Source: Codonopsis lanceolata (lineage: Eukaryota; Streptophyta; Magnoliopsida; Asterales; Campanulaceae). Taken from it: a DNA stretch of 64,000 bases. This document shows, piece after piece, positions 34,816 to 46,716 of this stretch. Position 1 is the stretch's first letter. Every line of letters begins with the position of its first letter. Under the pieces are notes generated by a model that saw nothing but the letters and a program-made list of their open reading frames with translations, was not told the DNA's origin and did no database searches. A program made the position numbers and the translations under genes. The stretch lies in the NCBI GenBank assembly GCA_013146195.2, contig CM028381.1, positions 57,471,546-57,535,545 on the forward strand, written 5' to 3'.

Positions 34816-37715
34816 GGATCCTCTAGTGCGATGTCATCGTCTAGATCAAGAATATTCAGAGTTCTCATTGTTGCCAAAGGCCCCCCTCTTCACTTGCTTT
34901 CACAAAGGCCACAAGTTAGAAGAACCTATTTCTGGAGCAGCATGTGAATGTCCAATTAAAACTTTGTTGTTGCACAAATCATCTATATTTGTGCCTCAAA
35001 ACCTTCATTTGTCATCGCAACATGTTAGATACATGAGTAATTCATCAATTGAGCTGACAGCTGATAAAGATGTTGTCAGGTTTAGTATTGGTAAACAGAT
35101 TGAAAATGCAGAGAATCCAAAAGCAGGGAAGAAGAAACTACAAATGTCTAAAAAGACCAAAATCAGGGAATTAAGGCTTTATCGTCTCAAGGCAAAGAAA
35201 AAGATGAATTCCCCCAATCCAGAAATTAGAATTAGATACAAACTTGAAAAGGTTGGAACATTGTTATTCGTTATCTCCTGTATTATATATATATATATAG
35301 GTTTTAATGGTTATTTTCTCTCACTAACCATTGATGGTTACTAACTATTAACTGCATTATCCAACTAATCAATAAATTTCACCCCTTATTTTTTATCTAA
35401 TGGATAATATAAATAGTAATCATCAATGGTTAGTAAGAGAAAATAACCATTGAAAACTCCTTTATATATACATATATTTATATATGTATTTATTTTACAA
35501 GGAACATGATAGGGATCCCAACCCTTTAGCTCGACTTCTCATCCCAATCTAGGTGACAAACATATGAGTGGTTAACCTATGGCTTCACATATTAAGTGAT
35601 GTGATGTCTAACCAATCGCATGTTATACCACATAGATTGAGATGAGAATTGGGGATAAAAACCTGGAATCTCTATCACTACTCTTTTAACAATACTCACT
35701 TTTTTCTCTCTCTTACCCACCCAAAGGATTCTCATGAAAGTCTTTAGTAGTATTCCTTTTGTAAATAAAACAAGCTGTTAATATAATGTATTGGATCTTC
35801 AATGACTTCTTTTTCTCCTCTCCAGGCTAAAAGGAAGGAAGAATGGTTGATTGAGAAACTGAGGAAATATGAGGTACTCAGAGCGCCAACTGAAACATAT
35901 GATCCCGAACTCCTAACAGAGGAAGAGAAGTTCTACCTTAAGCGTACTGGTGAGAAAAAGAAACATTATGTTCCGGTAGGGAGACGGGGAGTATTTGGAG
36001 GCGTTGTTCTTAATATGCACCTACACTGGAAAAAGCATGAGACTGTTAAGGTTATTTGTAAGCCTTGCAAGCCTGGGCAAGTTCGCACATTCGCTGATGA
36101 GCTAGCTAGATTGAGTAAAGGGATTGTAATTGACATAAAACCTAACAATACTATATTATTCTATTGCGGCAAGAATTATGTTCAGCCTGAAATTATGTCA
36201 CCTCCAGATACTCTGTCTAAAGCAAAGGTATGTTTTGTTTTTCAATCCTATTTATCATGTCTCCTTCACTTTCTAGGCGAAGCATGAAATAGTTAGTTTG
36301 TTAGACACTTCATTTTTGTGTTGCTTTTCTCTTATGAATTGAGGTTTGTTGGGACTGATTACCGAGGTTCAAAGGCTGGCGTGTGATTTGGCTGGTAGCT
36401 GATCCATGCTCTCGTGTGTTATTTCCACCAACTGCATTAGATTGAATCTACTTGATAGTCTTGAAAGTGAAAAAATCATAGAAAGGCCATGTCATTGACA
36501 TTTGTGCATAATTTTACCTTTCTGTACAAGAGCATGTTAGAAATGCATAGAAATATGGTTAGGGAACTCTCTAGGTTTTCTCATTTAAGTCAATGATACC
36601 CCAGCGCTCCACCTACTTTTAGGGGTAGCTTAATAAGTTTCAGTATATGCCAACTATCTCAAAGAAAGAGTGAAAAGAATTAACAAAATTTCCTACCAAA
36701 AAGTGCCTCTGAAATAATTTTGATTTGTCAAGTACTTGTAGATTCCTCCAACTCAACCAATTTCATACTGTGACAGATCAAGTTTCTTAGCGTAGTAAAG
36801 GTAACGATCAACCAAGACTGGAGATATTCTATGTTCACCTCATTGTGATGCTTTAGCGTATTATTGCCTTTTGTGCCTAAAAGATGGATTTTCATTCTGT
36901 CTTTGAGGTAATGATCAACCAGGTCTTTCCTGAAATAAACTGAACTGGTCTCGACATCGACTTACAGTGCCCTGTAGACTACTGAAAGTCTTGAAAGTTT
37001 CCAAATTGTCGAAGAGGCTTGTGTGTCTCAAACCTTTAGACCATCTTGAATCAGTCATTTAGCTTTTGTTTCATCTTATTAGCCTAATTCTGCCTCCATC
37101 CCTAACTGAGTGTTCCTTTTTGAAAACTTTTTGTCCCTAAATGAGTGTCAACTTCCTTAATTTTTGCAAAAAGCTAAAAGTGATACTCAATTAGAGTATC
37201 TTCAATAGTCAGTCCTTTTGGTGGTAGAGCTCTTAGGATGTACTTGGCCTGTGTACTAGCAAACTCAAAATAGATTCTTTTATTATGCCTCTTTTGCTAG
37301 TGAGATCAGGCTGTTGGATTCGACTGGAATACTTTTGGATCATTTAAGTTCAAGCATGCTAAGAATGTGCAAAAATTTAGTCTTGTCACATGCATTCATT
37401 TACCTGCGACCGATCTTGAATATATGTATCATATTAGCTTTCTTCATCACTCAGAAATCTGATGCCAACTATTTGAATTGTGTTTTTATTTTGGTGTATT
37501 TTGTCATTCATCAACGGAATATGTTTGAGCCCTGTTGTGGATCTATCTATATTGTGTTGGCAATTGTCAAAAATACCTCTACAAAGCATGTGTATCTTCA
37601 TAATATTGACTTGGAACTGCAGGCCATGGAAAAATATATGAGCAGTCCCTTGAGCATACAAGTCAGTTTATCGAAAAACTGGAGAGCGAGATTGCTTTTT
37701 TACGATAACCAGCAG
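34816..37715 (+). pseudogene. CRM-domain protein gene fragment (At3g25440-like), right-arm copy
   Basis: Three exons are visible. Exon a (34816-35251) has a basic stretch LRLYRLKAKKKMNSPNPE. Exon b (35826-36227) has KRKEEWLIEKLRKYEV, then the CRM RNA-binding domain: GRRGVFGGVV (the GxxG loop), LHWKKHETVKVICK and IDIKPNNTILFYCGKNY. Exon c (37623-37715) has HTSQFIEKLES. Splice sites are AG/GT at each edge. The family is the plastid group II-intron/ribosome-associated CRM type; the best remembered match is Arabidopsis At3g25440. Exon c has lost about 4 bases after GAAAAATA, shifting the frame, and has a stop downstream. No start-codon exon is visible upstream, so this is a captured fragment and not the working gene. 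Confidence 0.85.
35298..35461. mobile_element. Foldback MITE, right-arm copy
   Basis: Inverted copy of the 25371-25530 element at the equivalent place, in the first intron of the CRM fragment. It inserted before the arms were duplicated. Confidence 0.6.
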
Positions 37716-38405
37716 GTAAAGTGCTAGTACAGACAGTCAAAGTGTGTATTTTTTTATATATGTCGGTAATCACTTTCTTTATTGTCCCCTTTTATAAATG
37801 GAGACCTGTGTCTGTTGTGAAATGTTGTATTTCTATATTATGTATTGTGCCGATGGTCAGCCATGAACATGTAATTCCCAGCATCTACATTGATAAAAAA
37901 AAAGTAGTTCATAAGTTGTAAAACCATATCGTACAGCCGATGACTTCTATATAGTCCCAACGCAACTGTACAGCTAGGACATAAGGTGATACAAGTCTCG
38001 TGAACACAATGGGCATAAACTAGACGTAATTCATCAAAATCCGTAGGCATTGAATCTCCAAATTAATGTTTATCCTTAAGCATTACTCAACAAGTAAAGA
38101 ATCCAACTCATAATTAAACAAAAAAACCAATTGCAGTGCACAAAAAACAACCAAATCATCCACCTCAAAACGTAAAGATAAAATGATCATTCTTGTAGAA
38201 CTTCAAATATAAATTGCAATATGATTCATATTATTGAACTTATGGTTGAAGTATGTTAGAGTTGAAATTGAAAAGTCCAAGTTCAATTATTGATGTGTTA
38301 ATATAAATGTAGCAGGTCTAATTTCCCCTCCTCCCCACAAGAACAAAGATTGCGTACAAGGTAAATGTAGCAGGTCTAATTGTGATTGATCTCCATTTGT
38401 GATAT
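36228..38405 (+). other. Introns and non-coding filler between captured fragments
   Basis: 36228-37622 is intron between CRM exons b and c. 37716-38405 has no recognisable exon; the open frames at 37314 and 37721 are not supported. Confidence 0.5.
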
Positions 38406-39060
38406 TCAAGAGAAAAACTTGAAACCACTCATTGTTCTCTTTGGCGCATTTGGATCCTTCTTCTTCTTCTGTTTCCTCTTCTTTGAACCATCATCATCCT
38501 CACCTTTAGCCCTCTTCCTACTTGATGGATGTTTAGAAGCAGAAGGCTCTTTCATTGATTCCTTTTTTGCTAGTTTCTGATAACATATTTTATCCAAAGT
38601 AAGACTACTTTTCATTTAAAAAGAAATGTTTGTAGAAAGGGAAAGGCTAGTGGTTAACCTCTTTCTTCGCCTCCGCTGTCATCAGTAGGCGAGCCTCCAT
38701 CATCCTTGTCAGCAACAAAATCTTCATCCTACACGATCCACCAGGTTAAACATTATAATGCACACCTAGACAAAGAGAGAGACATCTAACACACACCCCT
38801 AAATTTGGAGCTAAGAAGATGCAATATGTGTAACTTGTCAAAAGAAAAAAATGCAGTACGTGTAAGAAGCTGAAGCTATAAGATCTCGATCAAGTACCAA
38901 CAATATTTGTACAATCAATTCACATCAGAAATGTTTATGACCAAGAAGCTTAACACATAAAACATATTACAACTACAGAACATATGATAGATTTACCTCT
39001 TCATCACTGTCCTCTTCACTAGCTTCATTCTTTACACGCTCCAGATGTGGGTCGACGGCT
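38406..39060 (-). pseudogene. SSRP1 (FACT subunit) gene fragment
   Basis: Three exon pieces on the minus strand. First, 39060-38998 encodes AVDPHLERVKNEASEEDSDE. Second, 38728-38662 encodes DEDFVADKDDGGSPTDDSGG. Third, 38615-38406 encodes a basic linker followed by KKKKDPNAPKRTMSGFKFFS, the start of the HMG box. Acidic region, basic linker and HMG-box start are in the order of plant SSRP1, the histone-chaperone FACT subunit. The N-terminal Pob3-like domains and most of the HMG box are missing. It is opposite in strand to the CRM and serpin pieces around it, and is a captured fragment. Confidence 0.85.
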
Positions 39061-39064
39061 TTCT

Positions 39065-39117
39065 GAACTGCTAGCCAACTTGGCTACTCCAAGAATGCAG
39101 TAGGATCCAATTTTTAA
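39065..39117 (+). repeat. 53-bp direct repeat, first copy
   Basis: GAACTGCTAGCCAACTTGGC through CCAATTTTTAA, repeated exactly at 39151-39203, at the edge of the SSRP1 fragment. Confidence 0.95.
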
Positions 39118-39150
39118 TCGTTGTTGCATGGGCTGCTTAGTGTAAGTATA

Positions 39151-39203
39151 GAACTGCTAGCCAACTTGGCTACTCCAAGAATGCAGTAGGATCCAATTTT
39201 TAA
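39151..39203 (+). repeat. 53-bp direct repeat, second copy
   Basis: Exact copy of 39065-39117, separated by 33 bp. Confidence 0.95.
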
Positions 39204-39504
39204 AGCATGGTGGTGATGAAAAGGATTTCTTTCACTTTGAAAGTGCTACACATGGTGCCAAGTTGGTGATTAGATCGTGTAATTTTCAACTTTAACCAGC
39301 TCATTTGAATTGTGCTTATGATTAATCTTGACCTATTATATAAAAAATAGGTATGCCTGCCCAACATTTAACAATTCAGTAACTTGGCAAATCTAGGCCA
39401 GGATGAGTAACAGGTGTTGGAGCATTTTCCCTCCTCTGCCGCACTTGCAGAATACAAAATACTTGGTTTAGTTACGTAGCAGGTACCACCTCAGGTTTTA
39501 TGTC

Positions 39505-40104
39505 ATGGTTATGCAACTCTTTAATTGTCCATTGTCCTGTTCTTTAATTATCCATTGTTCTGTTCTTTATTTGTATTCGGGAGCAAAAGGCGAGACTTTA
39601 TCACATATTTTGCTATTTATTGGATCCAAAGGCAACCACCTACATGCAATGAAAGATCTCAACTTGAAGTCTTTGGGTATTATAAGAGTTGCATCATCTT
39701 ACAATTACAGCTGCAAGGAGCAGAGATATGAGGGATTTCATGACGAGGAAGAGCCAGAACTATCGTTTGCCAATGGAGTTTGGGTGGATCAGCGTTGTGA
39801 ATTGAAATCCTCAGACAAAAAGCATATGAGCAGCATCTACAACACCCAAGCTGCTGAGTTTGAAAATTAGGTAATCATCTCTGTCTCAAAATTTGTTATT
39901 CTACAATACATAAAGTATACATTTACATTACAAAAAAATATAAATAAAAATGAGACACAAAACTAATTAAAAATGAGACAGAATCTAACTTTTTTCCCAA
40001 GGCCGAGGAAGTTGTTACAAATATAAATTCTTGGGTGACGGATAAAACCAAAGGTCTGATCAAGGAGATTCTTGTTACTTTCTTACTTATGTTGAACTCA
40101 AGTG
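39505..40104 (+). pseudogene. Plant serpin gene fragment
   Basis: The first part (to 39870) shows SGAKGETLSHILLFIGSKG, then ELSFANGVWVDQ and AAEFEN, all in the order of plant serpins (protease inhibitors). The next codon is TAG where Lys is normal, followed by a GTAATC donor. The second part starts after CCCAAG at 40002 and reads AEEVVTNINSWVTDKTKGLI, the serpin helix region, then diverges. The reactive-centre loop and the rest of the fold are missing. The nonsense codon and missing C-terminal two thirds make this a dead captured fragment. Confidence 0.85.
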
Positions 40105-40143
40105 AGTAATCTTTTTTCAGGTGGCAATTGGAGAAAATAATTC

Positions 40144-40332
40144 TTGATAAACATGCATGAAGACACAATGAGCAAGATAGGAGCTATTTTGACCTCTGTA
40201 ATTCTGGATGCTGGTGGAAGGAATGTGACGATAAAGTTGCCTTCCAAGACGAAGCATGATAACATTATTGCAGTTGTTGTTGGCCTGTTTTCAGCCATTG
40301 TGGTATTAGTATCCACTTATATATTTCATTAG
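40144..40332 (+). CDS. Short frame with a membrane segment, unassigned
   Basis: 62 residues with a C-terminal hydrophobic stretch (IIAVVVGLFSAIVVLVSTYI). It follows a TTTTTTCAG acceptor-like site at 40111-40119. The left arm carries the same region inverted (24720-24930) with indels that break it. It may be a terminal exon of another captured gene or chance. Confidence 0.25.
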   Translation: MINMHEDTMSKIGAILTSVILDAGGRNVTIKLPSKTKHDNIIAVVVGLFSAIVVLVSTYIFH

Positions 40333-40699
40333 CTTGTCTTTCTCTCCCACGCCTTTGATAAGACTGAACTATGACTTGAATGTACCAAGGTTTGAGTTTG
40401 AATCACTCGTAAAACCCTCATTGTTTGAGTATTCAAAACTTCAATCTGAGATTTCCTTGTTATCCATCCTTAGAAAATAAATAGGCTATTTCTATTTATA
40501 ATATTTCAAGAGGCTCAAGATTTCGTGCACCTCATGATTATGAGGGTTTATGATTTTGTTTCATCGCTTCATATTTATATCCTATAGGGTGTATGATCAA
40601 GAAGGTGTAATTTTGGGTTAGTGCTGGAATGTAATTGACTAGTGTAGGTGTGAGAGCGGAACATGATGTATTGAACAAGAAATTTTTTTATATAAAAAT

Positions 40700-40958
40700 A
40701 GCATTTAAACGTTGTGATAGACTTTTTGCAACGTTTAAAAAAGGTTGTAAAACACTTTTTACAACGTTTAAAAAAAGTTGTAAAAGACTTTTTACAACGT
40801 TTTAAAAACGTTGCAAAAGGTGTTTTACAACGTTTAAAAAACGTTGTAAAAAAGGGGGGCCTATTACAACGTTGCCTAACACAACGTTTTACAAAACATT
40901 GTAAAATGTCTATTACAACGTTTTAAAAACGTTGTTAAAGGTCTTTTTTGTTGTAGTG
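40700..40958 (-). repeat. CACTA terminal repeat and subterminal palindromic repeats, right end
   Basis: Repeated ACAACGTTTAAAAAACGTTGT-type palindromes run inward from the terminal repeat. An apparent 70-residue frame here (40714-40926) is only translated repeat. Confidence 0.75.
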
Positions 40959-41941
40959 GTTGTAACTTGTAAGCACATTTAAGTATTTTTGTAATTAAGA
41001 CTACATTTAATGACATTAACATATTTCCTTAATAATTAGAATTTTCAAATCGAGACTCTTTGGGTGGAATGATAAGAGTAAACAACTAGCATTAAAGTTT
41101 GTTATAATTACAAAATGTTTAAGTATAACCAATATGTTAATATAAAATATGGAGGGTAAATTGAAATGTTATATAGATGATAAACAATTTTTTGAAAAAA
41201 CCAAAACTCACACAAAAACTAAAGTATGTCGAACTTTTTGCTGGGAGAAGAACGAAAAAATTTTAAAAGCCAAAACTCACACAAAAACTGATAATCATTT
41301 TAAGGACATATAAACATAAACATTATTAATTTATGTCATGATGAGGATAGTTTTAATCAAGTTTTTTCATACTCCCTCCGTCCCTAAATTATCGTTTTGG
41401 TAGACTTGGCGTATGGTTTAAGAAAACACATTTGATTGAATTATTAATATTAGTTTGATCTGTAGTTTATTTTAAAGCTCATGTGTATGTGACTCATAAT
41501 TAAAGTAAGATGAAAAAGTAATGATAAAGTGGTAAAAGTGTTGTTCTAAAAAGGAAAATTTCAAATAAGAAAATTATTTTGAGACAATCGAAAAAAGAAA
41601 GAATGACAATAATTTGGAAACGGAAAGAGTAACAATTTCAAGGGTAAATTATTAAAATGAGTATAATTTTCTTTAAAGAAGGAGGGCTAAATTATTGAAT
41701 AGTGTATTGAATAGCTAGGTCATCAAGCTCTTCTGGAGTGGTATGTTTATACAAGCTTTTCTATTGAAAAAAAAAAAACTTTAATTGAATTGGACATGAT
41801 AAAAAGCTCGTTTAAGATTAACTCAATAATAGATTAACTTGATATCAAAATAAATATTGTTTTATTAAATGATGCATTACAATTAATAAAAATGAACTCT
41901 AACGATTTAATAATATTATCGTTGACTAAACCAATCGAAAA
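40959..41941. other. Intergenic DNA around the Stowaway, no gene
   Basis: AT-rich. Apart from the MITE I see no coding or structural feature. Confidence 0.5.
41372..41629. mobile_element. Stowaway MITE
   Basis: 258 bp. Ends are CTCCCTCCGTCCCTAAATTA and its inverted, mutated partner (AATTTGGAAACGGAAAGAG). Flanked by TA on both sides, the Tc1/mariner target. Confidence 0.88.
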
Positions 41942-43723
41942 TTTACAAAAAAGTATGGCAATTTTCTCAATTTCATATCTCATATATGAGTATAAAAGAA
42001 TGACCATAGGATTCGATCATCTACCTTTCAAGTTCCTGTCTTCAAACTGGGCCAGAGGATTGATGGGCTATGCAAACTACAATAGATGAACCGGCCCAAT
42101 ATTATATTCAACCTGCAGTTTGGGCTGATGTTGACTAAGCTTAGGTAATGCCTAATGGGCTATGGTCTTCGATGGCAAGTCAATTTGAAAAATTACGGGT
42201 CGGTCTACTTTTCAAATTTTCTAATTGTTTCAGTGTTATGTTTTTTTAATCAGAAAAATATACTTTTGAACACGAAAAGATAACGTACCATTAATGAGCA
42301 TGAGACGCGTTACATAAATGAATTGCGGTGCATTGACTATTGAAACACGATTCATCAATTTTATTGCATTATTTATTGCACTGTAGTTCAATAGTTTAAT
42401 TGTCTAGTCATATTGCACCGCGATTTATCAATTTTATTACATTAATTTTTGCACCATAATTCAATAGTTTAATTATCTATTCTAATTGCAATACGGTACC
42501 AACTTTTATGTACCGCGATGAATTAATTTTTGAACCACGATACATATACCTAATCCAAGTTGCACTGCGGTATCAACTTTTATGTACCGCGATAAATTAA
42601 TTTTTGAACCGCGATACATAAAATATTATTAATCCATTTTTGCACCGCGATACAAAATGATAATGAATCAGACCATATCCTCCACCTTCTTCTTTTATCC
42701 CCTCGGTCGTAAGCCTTCTTCTTCCCCCTCCTCTTTCGCCTTCGTCCTACTGAAAAATCATTCAACACATCACAAATCCATTACAGTTTCGTACATAATG
42801 AATCAAAAAAATTCTTTACCTTTCGGGGGCGTTGTCCTCGAACCCCCAGCCCCTCGACTCGTGTCGTTGCACAAAAATAATAGTTTTTGAATCCAAAGTG
42901 TGTTGCTGGAACTATTGAAGGAGACGGTGATATTTTCGGAACAATATTTCGAAAAAGTGGTCTTTTGCAGTTGAAAAAAAACCAGTAAACTTTTGGAGTT
43001 AAAAACTTTGGAAAGGGGTTTGGCCATAATTTTACGCTATATTAAAAGTCTGTAAAGTTGATCCCACCTTAATGTTTGTGCCTAAGACTAGATCAATCTT
43101 TTCTCTCTAGGTTGTTCTTAAGAATAAGGTGATAATCGGCTGGTCTCATGCTATCAATTTCCTATCTCTAAAGGACAAAATTTGTTTTAATCAGTAATGA
43201 GCATTTTTGGAAAAAAAACCGAGTATACCATTAATGAAATTGGATTAAGGGCGCACTGCATCACAATTTCAAGTGGATGCATTGCAATTTCAATTTGTGC
43301 ATCGCAAATCCAATTTTTATATAAAGGATTTACTAATACCAAATTGTGTAACATAAATAAAAAATTGTGCATCAAAATTTTCTACATGAGTAATCTAATT
43401 TTTGCATTGGGATTTAATAATTTCAAATTATGCATCGCAAATAAAAAATTGTGCGTCGGAACTTTTTGTATGGGTAATCCAGTTTTTGAATCGTAAAATC
43501 AAAATTGTGCATCGAGATTTACTTTTCTATTCAAATTTCAAATTGTGCATTATGATTTTCTGCATGGATAATCCACTTTGTACATCGTGACTTAAAATGG
43601 TTGCATTGTAATTCTAAAAGGTGTACAACAACAAACAAGTTCCTCTTCGGGCATTTCATCGAACACAAATAAAGTGAATTTATTTTGTATCACACATAGA
43701 AACACAATGGAGAAGAAGAGGAA

Positions 43724-45751
43724 TGTTGGAACATAGTATGTTTAGAATTACTTAAACACATTAAGTAGACTTTAGGAAATTAGTTAGTACTCATAGAAAC
43801 TTGCCTACTGAATTAAGATCTCTCTAATAGATACATCTAAGTGAAGTTCATTACGTTGAGTTAATTATAGTCTTTCGTGATTAGAACATTAGTTAGTTAT
43901 TAACTAAAATCAAATTAATTAAATTTTAGCAAGTCTAAAAGTTCTTTCTGCTGAAGCTCAACAGGTAGACCTTCAACAAATGTTTTGCCACTTTAATGCA
44001 AGATAAAATAAACTTAAACTAAGGTAAGAAGCTTTTACAAGTCTTATTCTATCTGCCGTAACTTAGTTATCAGCAGCTACTAGCTAGCTGCTGATCCCAA
44101 TACTTAGCAGCTGTAGTTTTCTATTAAGCTTCTTACACCTATTGTTAATAAAACTCAGTTTTAATTTCAACCGCTATGCTTTTCTACCTAAATCCCTATC
44201 TGCTGAAAACTATACTCCGTTGAATCAATGCGCGAAATCTATGCTTTCAAGATTTCCTAAAAACAATATTTTCGAAAACGCGTAAACTTTTCTTTTAGCT
44301 AAAAATCAGTCGTTCATTAAAAGATGAATCCATCTACTGAAGCTAAAGTAATTAGTAGATAACATCTGTTGATAATCAGTGTAAGACACCTCGCTAAAAG
44401 ATACTCTATCTACTTACACTCTCTTGTTTAAAATACCTAAAAGATTATATATATATTTCTTTAAACAGTATTTTAAACAAACGTTATTTGAAAAACACTA
44501 TTGGCCACTCTAACAGATTTAATTCATGGCCATCTAGATTCATACATTAAACTTTTCAAAAGAAGACTTTTTATAAAACATTAAATTGCTCAATAGTTTA
44601 CCATCGCATTAAATATTCATTGTAGCATATCTTCTAACCAACCACTCTCTTTAAATACATCATGCTAGAAGATATCTATTTTCCTTATTTTACGGAAGAA
44701 GATATCTAACCTCTCTTTCCTTAAATCTATGATCTTATGATAGATAATATCTTCCTTTTCAGAAATCCTTTTAAAAGATCTCCGAAATTTGAAAGATAAA
44801 CTTCATCATCACTCTTCAAAGATTATCCCTGCTAACTTCATCATCACTCTTCAAAGATTATCCTTGCTCTCTCAAACGGCTTCTTTCAAAGATCTCTATA
44901 TAAAGCAGTTTGGAGTAAGGATTCAATAAGATGACAGAGAACTGGGTAAAAACATTTCACTTATCCCTTCAAGCTACTCCTTCCTTAAAATATTCTAGTT
45001 CTCATGATAGAAGACATAAGAGAATAGAGGATAGAAGGATTGAAGAAATCATTCTTCACTGAAATGATATTGTTTCTTTGATTTGCTTCAATCCAGGGCT
45101 GGACATACATCAGATTCCTTCAAAGCTATTCTTCCTTTGATGTGTTTCAGTCTTCAAACAATTACTAGATGTTCTTTCACCCTTCACTCCTTTCTAGTTC
45201 TTGTTTAGACAATCATAGTATTCTTCCCTACTTCTTCCTAATCCTATAAGAATACTTGATTGTTGCATGAGTATGATTGTTGTTCAATCATACTCCTCAA
45301 GAATTGGTTTTTGTTGTACATAGATCTGTTAGTGATCACTTAGAATTTCAATATATTTAGTGCACTTCAAAATCCAAGTTTGACCAACTTGGTAGTGGAT
45401 GTAATAGTTTTAACACTGAAAACCACTCCAAATACGCTTTCTTCTATCTACTGTTTTTTTACTGTTCATACACTTAAGCATCTTCTATCTACTTAAGTGT
45501 TTAACAGTTACATTTCTGAATTATTTTCATAGTTGATCTTATATATATTGTACTTCAATTCAGTCCTCATACTCAAGTAATAAAAAGAAAACCAAACCAA
45601 TTCGGCAGCTGTTATATGCTGATTTATCAATCAGCTCCCGAAGACTTCTATTTTCCGCTGCATCTTTTAAAGGTTTTAAAAACAAACCTTAAAGTATTTA
45701 AAAGGTTATTCACCCCCCTCTAGCCTTATTTCGTGGCCAACTGGACTTTCA
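43724..45751 (+). mobile_element. Solo LTR, copia-type, copy A
   Basis: Starts TGTTGGAACATAG, ends GGACTTTCA. It contains a late TTCACCCCCCTCTAG block typical of plant Ty1/copia (Sire-like) LTRs. The flanks are AGGAA (left) and AAGAA (right); copy B shows the unmutated AGGAA on both sides. 2028 bp, no internal region. Confidence 0.85.
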
Positions 45752-45911
45752 AAGAAGAAGAAAAGAAGAAAAGAAGAAGAAGAAGAAGAAGAAGAAGAAG
45801 AAGAAGAAGAAGAAGAAGAAGAAGAAGAAGAAGAAGAAGAAGAAGAAGAATAAGAAGAAGAAGACGAAGACAAAGAAGACGACGAAGATGAATAAGAAGA
45901 AGAAGAAAATG
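45752..45911. repeat. (GAA)n microsatellite, copy A
   Basis: About 45 GAA-type units with late GAC/TAA variants. Minus-strand poly-Ser and poly-Phe frames here are artefacts. Confidence 0.97.
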
Positions 45912-46716
45912 ATTGATTCTGAGTCATAATTGTCTTTCATAATGGTTTTGTTAATTGTTTTTGTTTTTTTTTCTATGTGATGACGTGGTTGTGTAAAGTC
46001 ACCAACGAGATCAATGCCTATTGAATTGATTGAGAGATTAATTTTCTCTCTATATATCAGCAAGGCTTGAACGATTGACGCCTTGGGTGAACTAGTCAAA
46101 GGGCTTGATGGGTAGCCTTGAAAAAACAACAATTATGAGAGCATGAAATTAGGAAGACGAAGAGTGAGACAGATAGGTTGGAGACGGAGATCTCAAGAAG
46201 ACTAAGACGAAGATTGAGCATTATTGGAACAAATTTATGAAAATGGACTAATGCAAATGAAAAAAATGAGGTACTTAAGAAGTTGGAGATTTGAGAAAAT
46301 GTATCGACTTGTAATTTATCCTAAATATGGTGATAAACGGGCCAATCCCCTCCCATCAATTTCCAACCGCTAAATAACATGGTTTTTTTAACCAATAAAT
46401 GACACTTTTTTAGGGCAAATGGATGAGTATACATTTAATGAAATTCGATCATGCACCCGCTGCATCACACTTTTAAGTTAATGCATCACAATTCTTAAAC
46501 GATGCATGGATATCTGTGATGCATGATTTTGATACATTGTAATTCCAATTGGATGCATTGTAACATGAACCAGACCTATTGTCCTTATGACCTGTCCTCA
46601 GTCAAAGACGATGCAAGAATTTACAATGTGTGATGTATAATTTTGATGTAACAGAATTCCAATTGGATGCATCGCAACATGAACTAGGCCTCATGTCCTC
46701 ATGACCCGTCTTCATT

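Larger units (their letters stand above)
23957..40958. mobile_element. 17 kb composite element bounded by inverted CACTA termini, carrying captured gene fragments
   Basis: The left boundary reads CACTACAACAAAAAAG from 23957. The right boundary ends with its complement (CTTTTTTGTTGTAGTG) at 40958. The flanking 3-mers are GCT and GTT; a 3-bp target duplication is the CACTA (En/Spm) rule and one C/T difference is the only mismatch. Behind each end is a block of palindromic subterminal repeats. Unlike a normal CACTA element, the homology between the two ends continues inward for kilobases, giving inverted arms 23957-27305 and 33533-40958. No transposase is visible, so it would be non-autonomous. 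It could be one transposed unit or two elements in inverted array; the flanking 3-mers favour one unit, weakly. Confidence 0.6.
33533..40958 (+). repeat. Right arm of the large inverted repeat
   Basis: The inner edge is GGTTAGTAGTTACTC at 33533, matching the left-arm edge in inverse orientation. It contains the fuller set of captured gene fragments: CRM exons, SSRP1 and serpin. The stretch missing from the left arm is about 35872-40085. Confidence 0.9.

Noticed and set aside
37314..37727. 137-residue plus-strand frame
   Set aside because: It begins in intron sequence and reads across the CRM exon c acceptor; only 37623-37715 has homology.
40714..40926. 70-residue Lys/Val-rich repeat protein
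   Set aside because: Translation of CACTA subterminal palindromes.
45706..45927. Long poly-serine and poly-phenylalanine frames on the minus strand
   Set aside because: They are translations of the GAA microsatellite; the same happens at 58112-58348.
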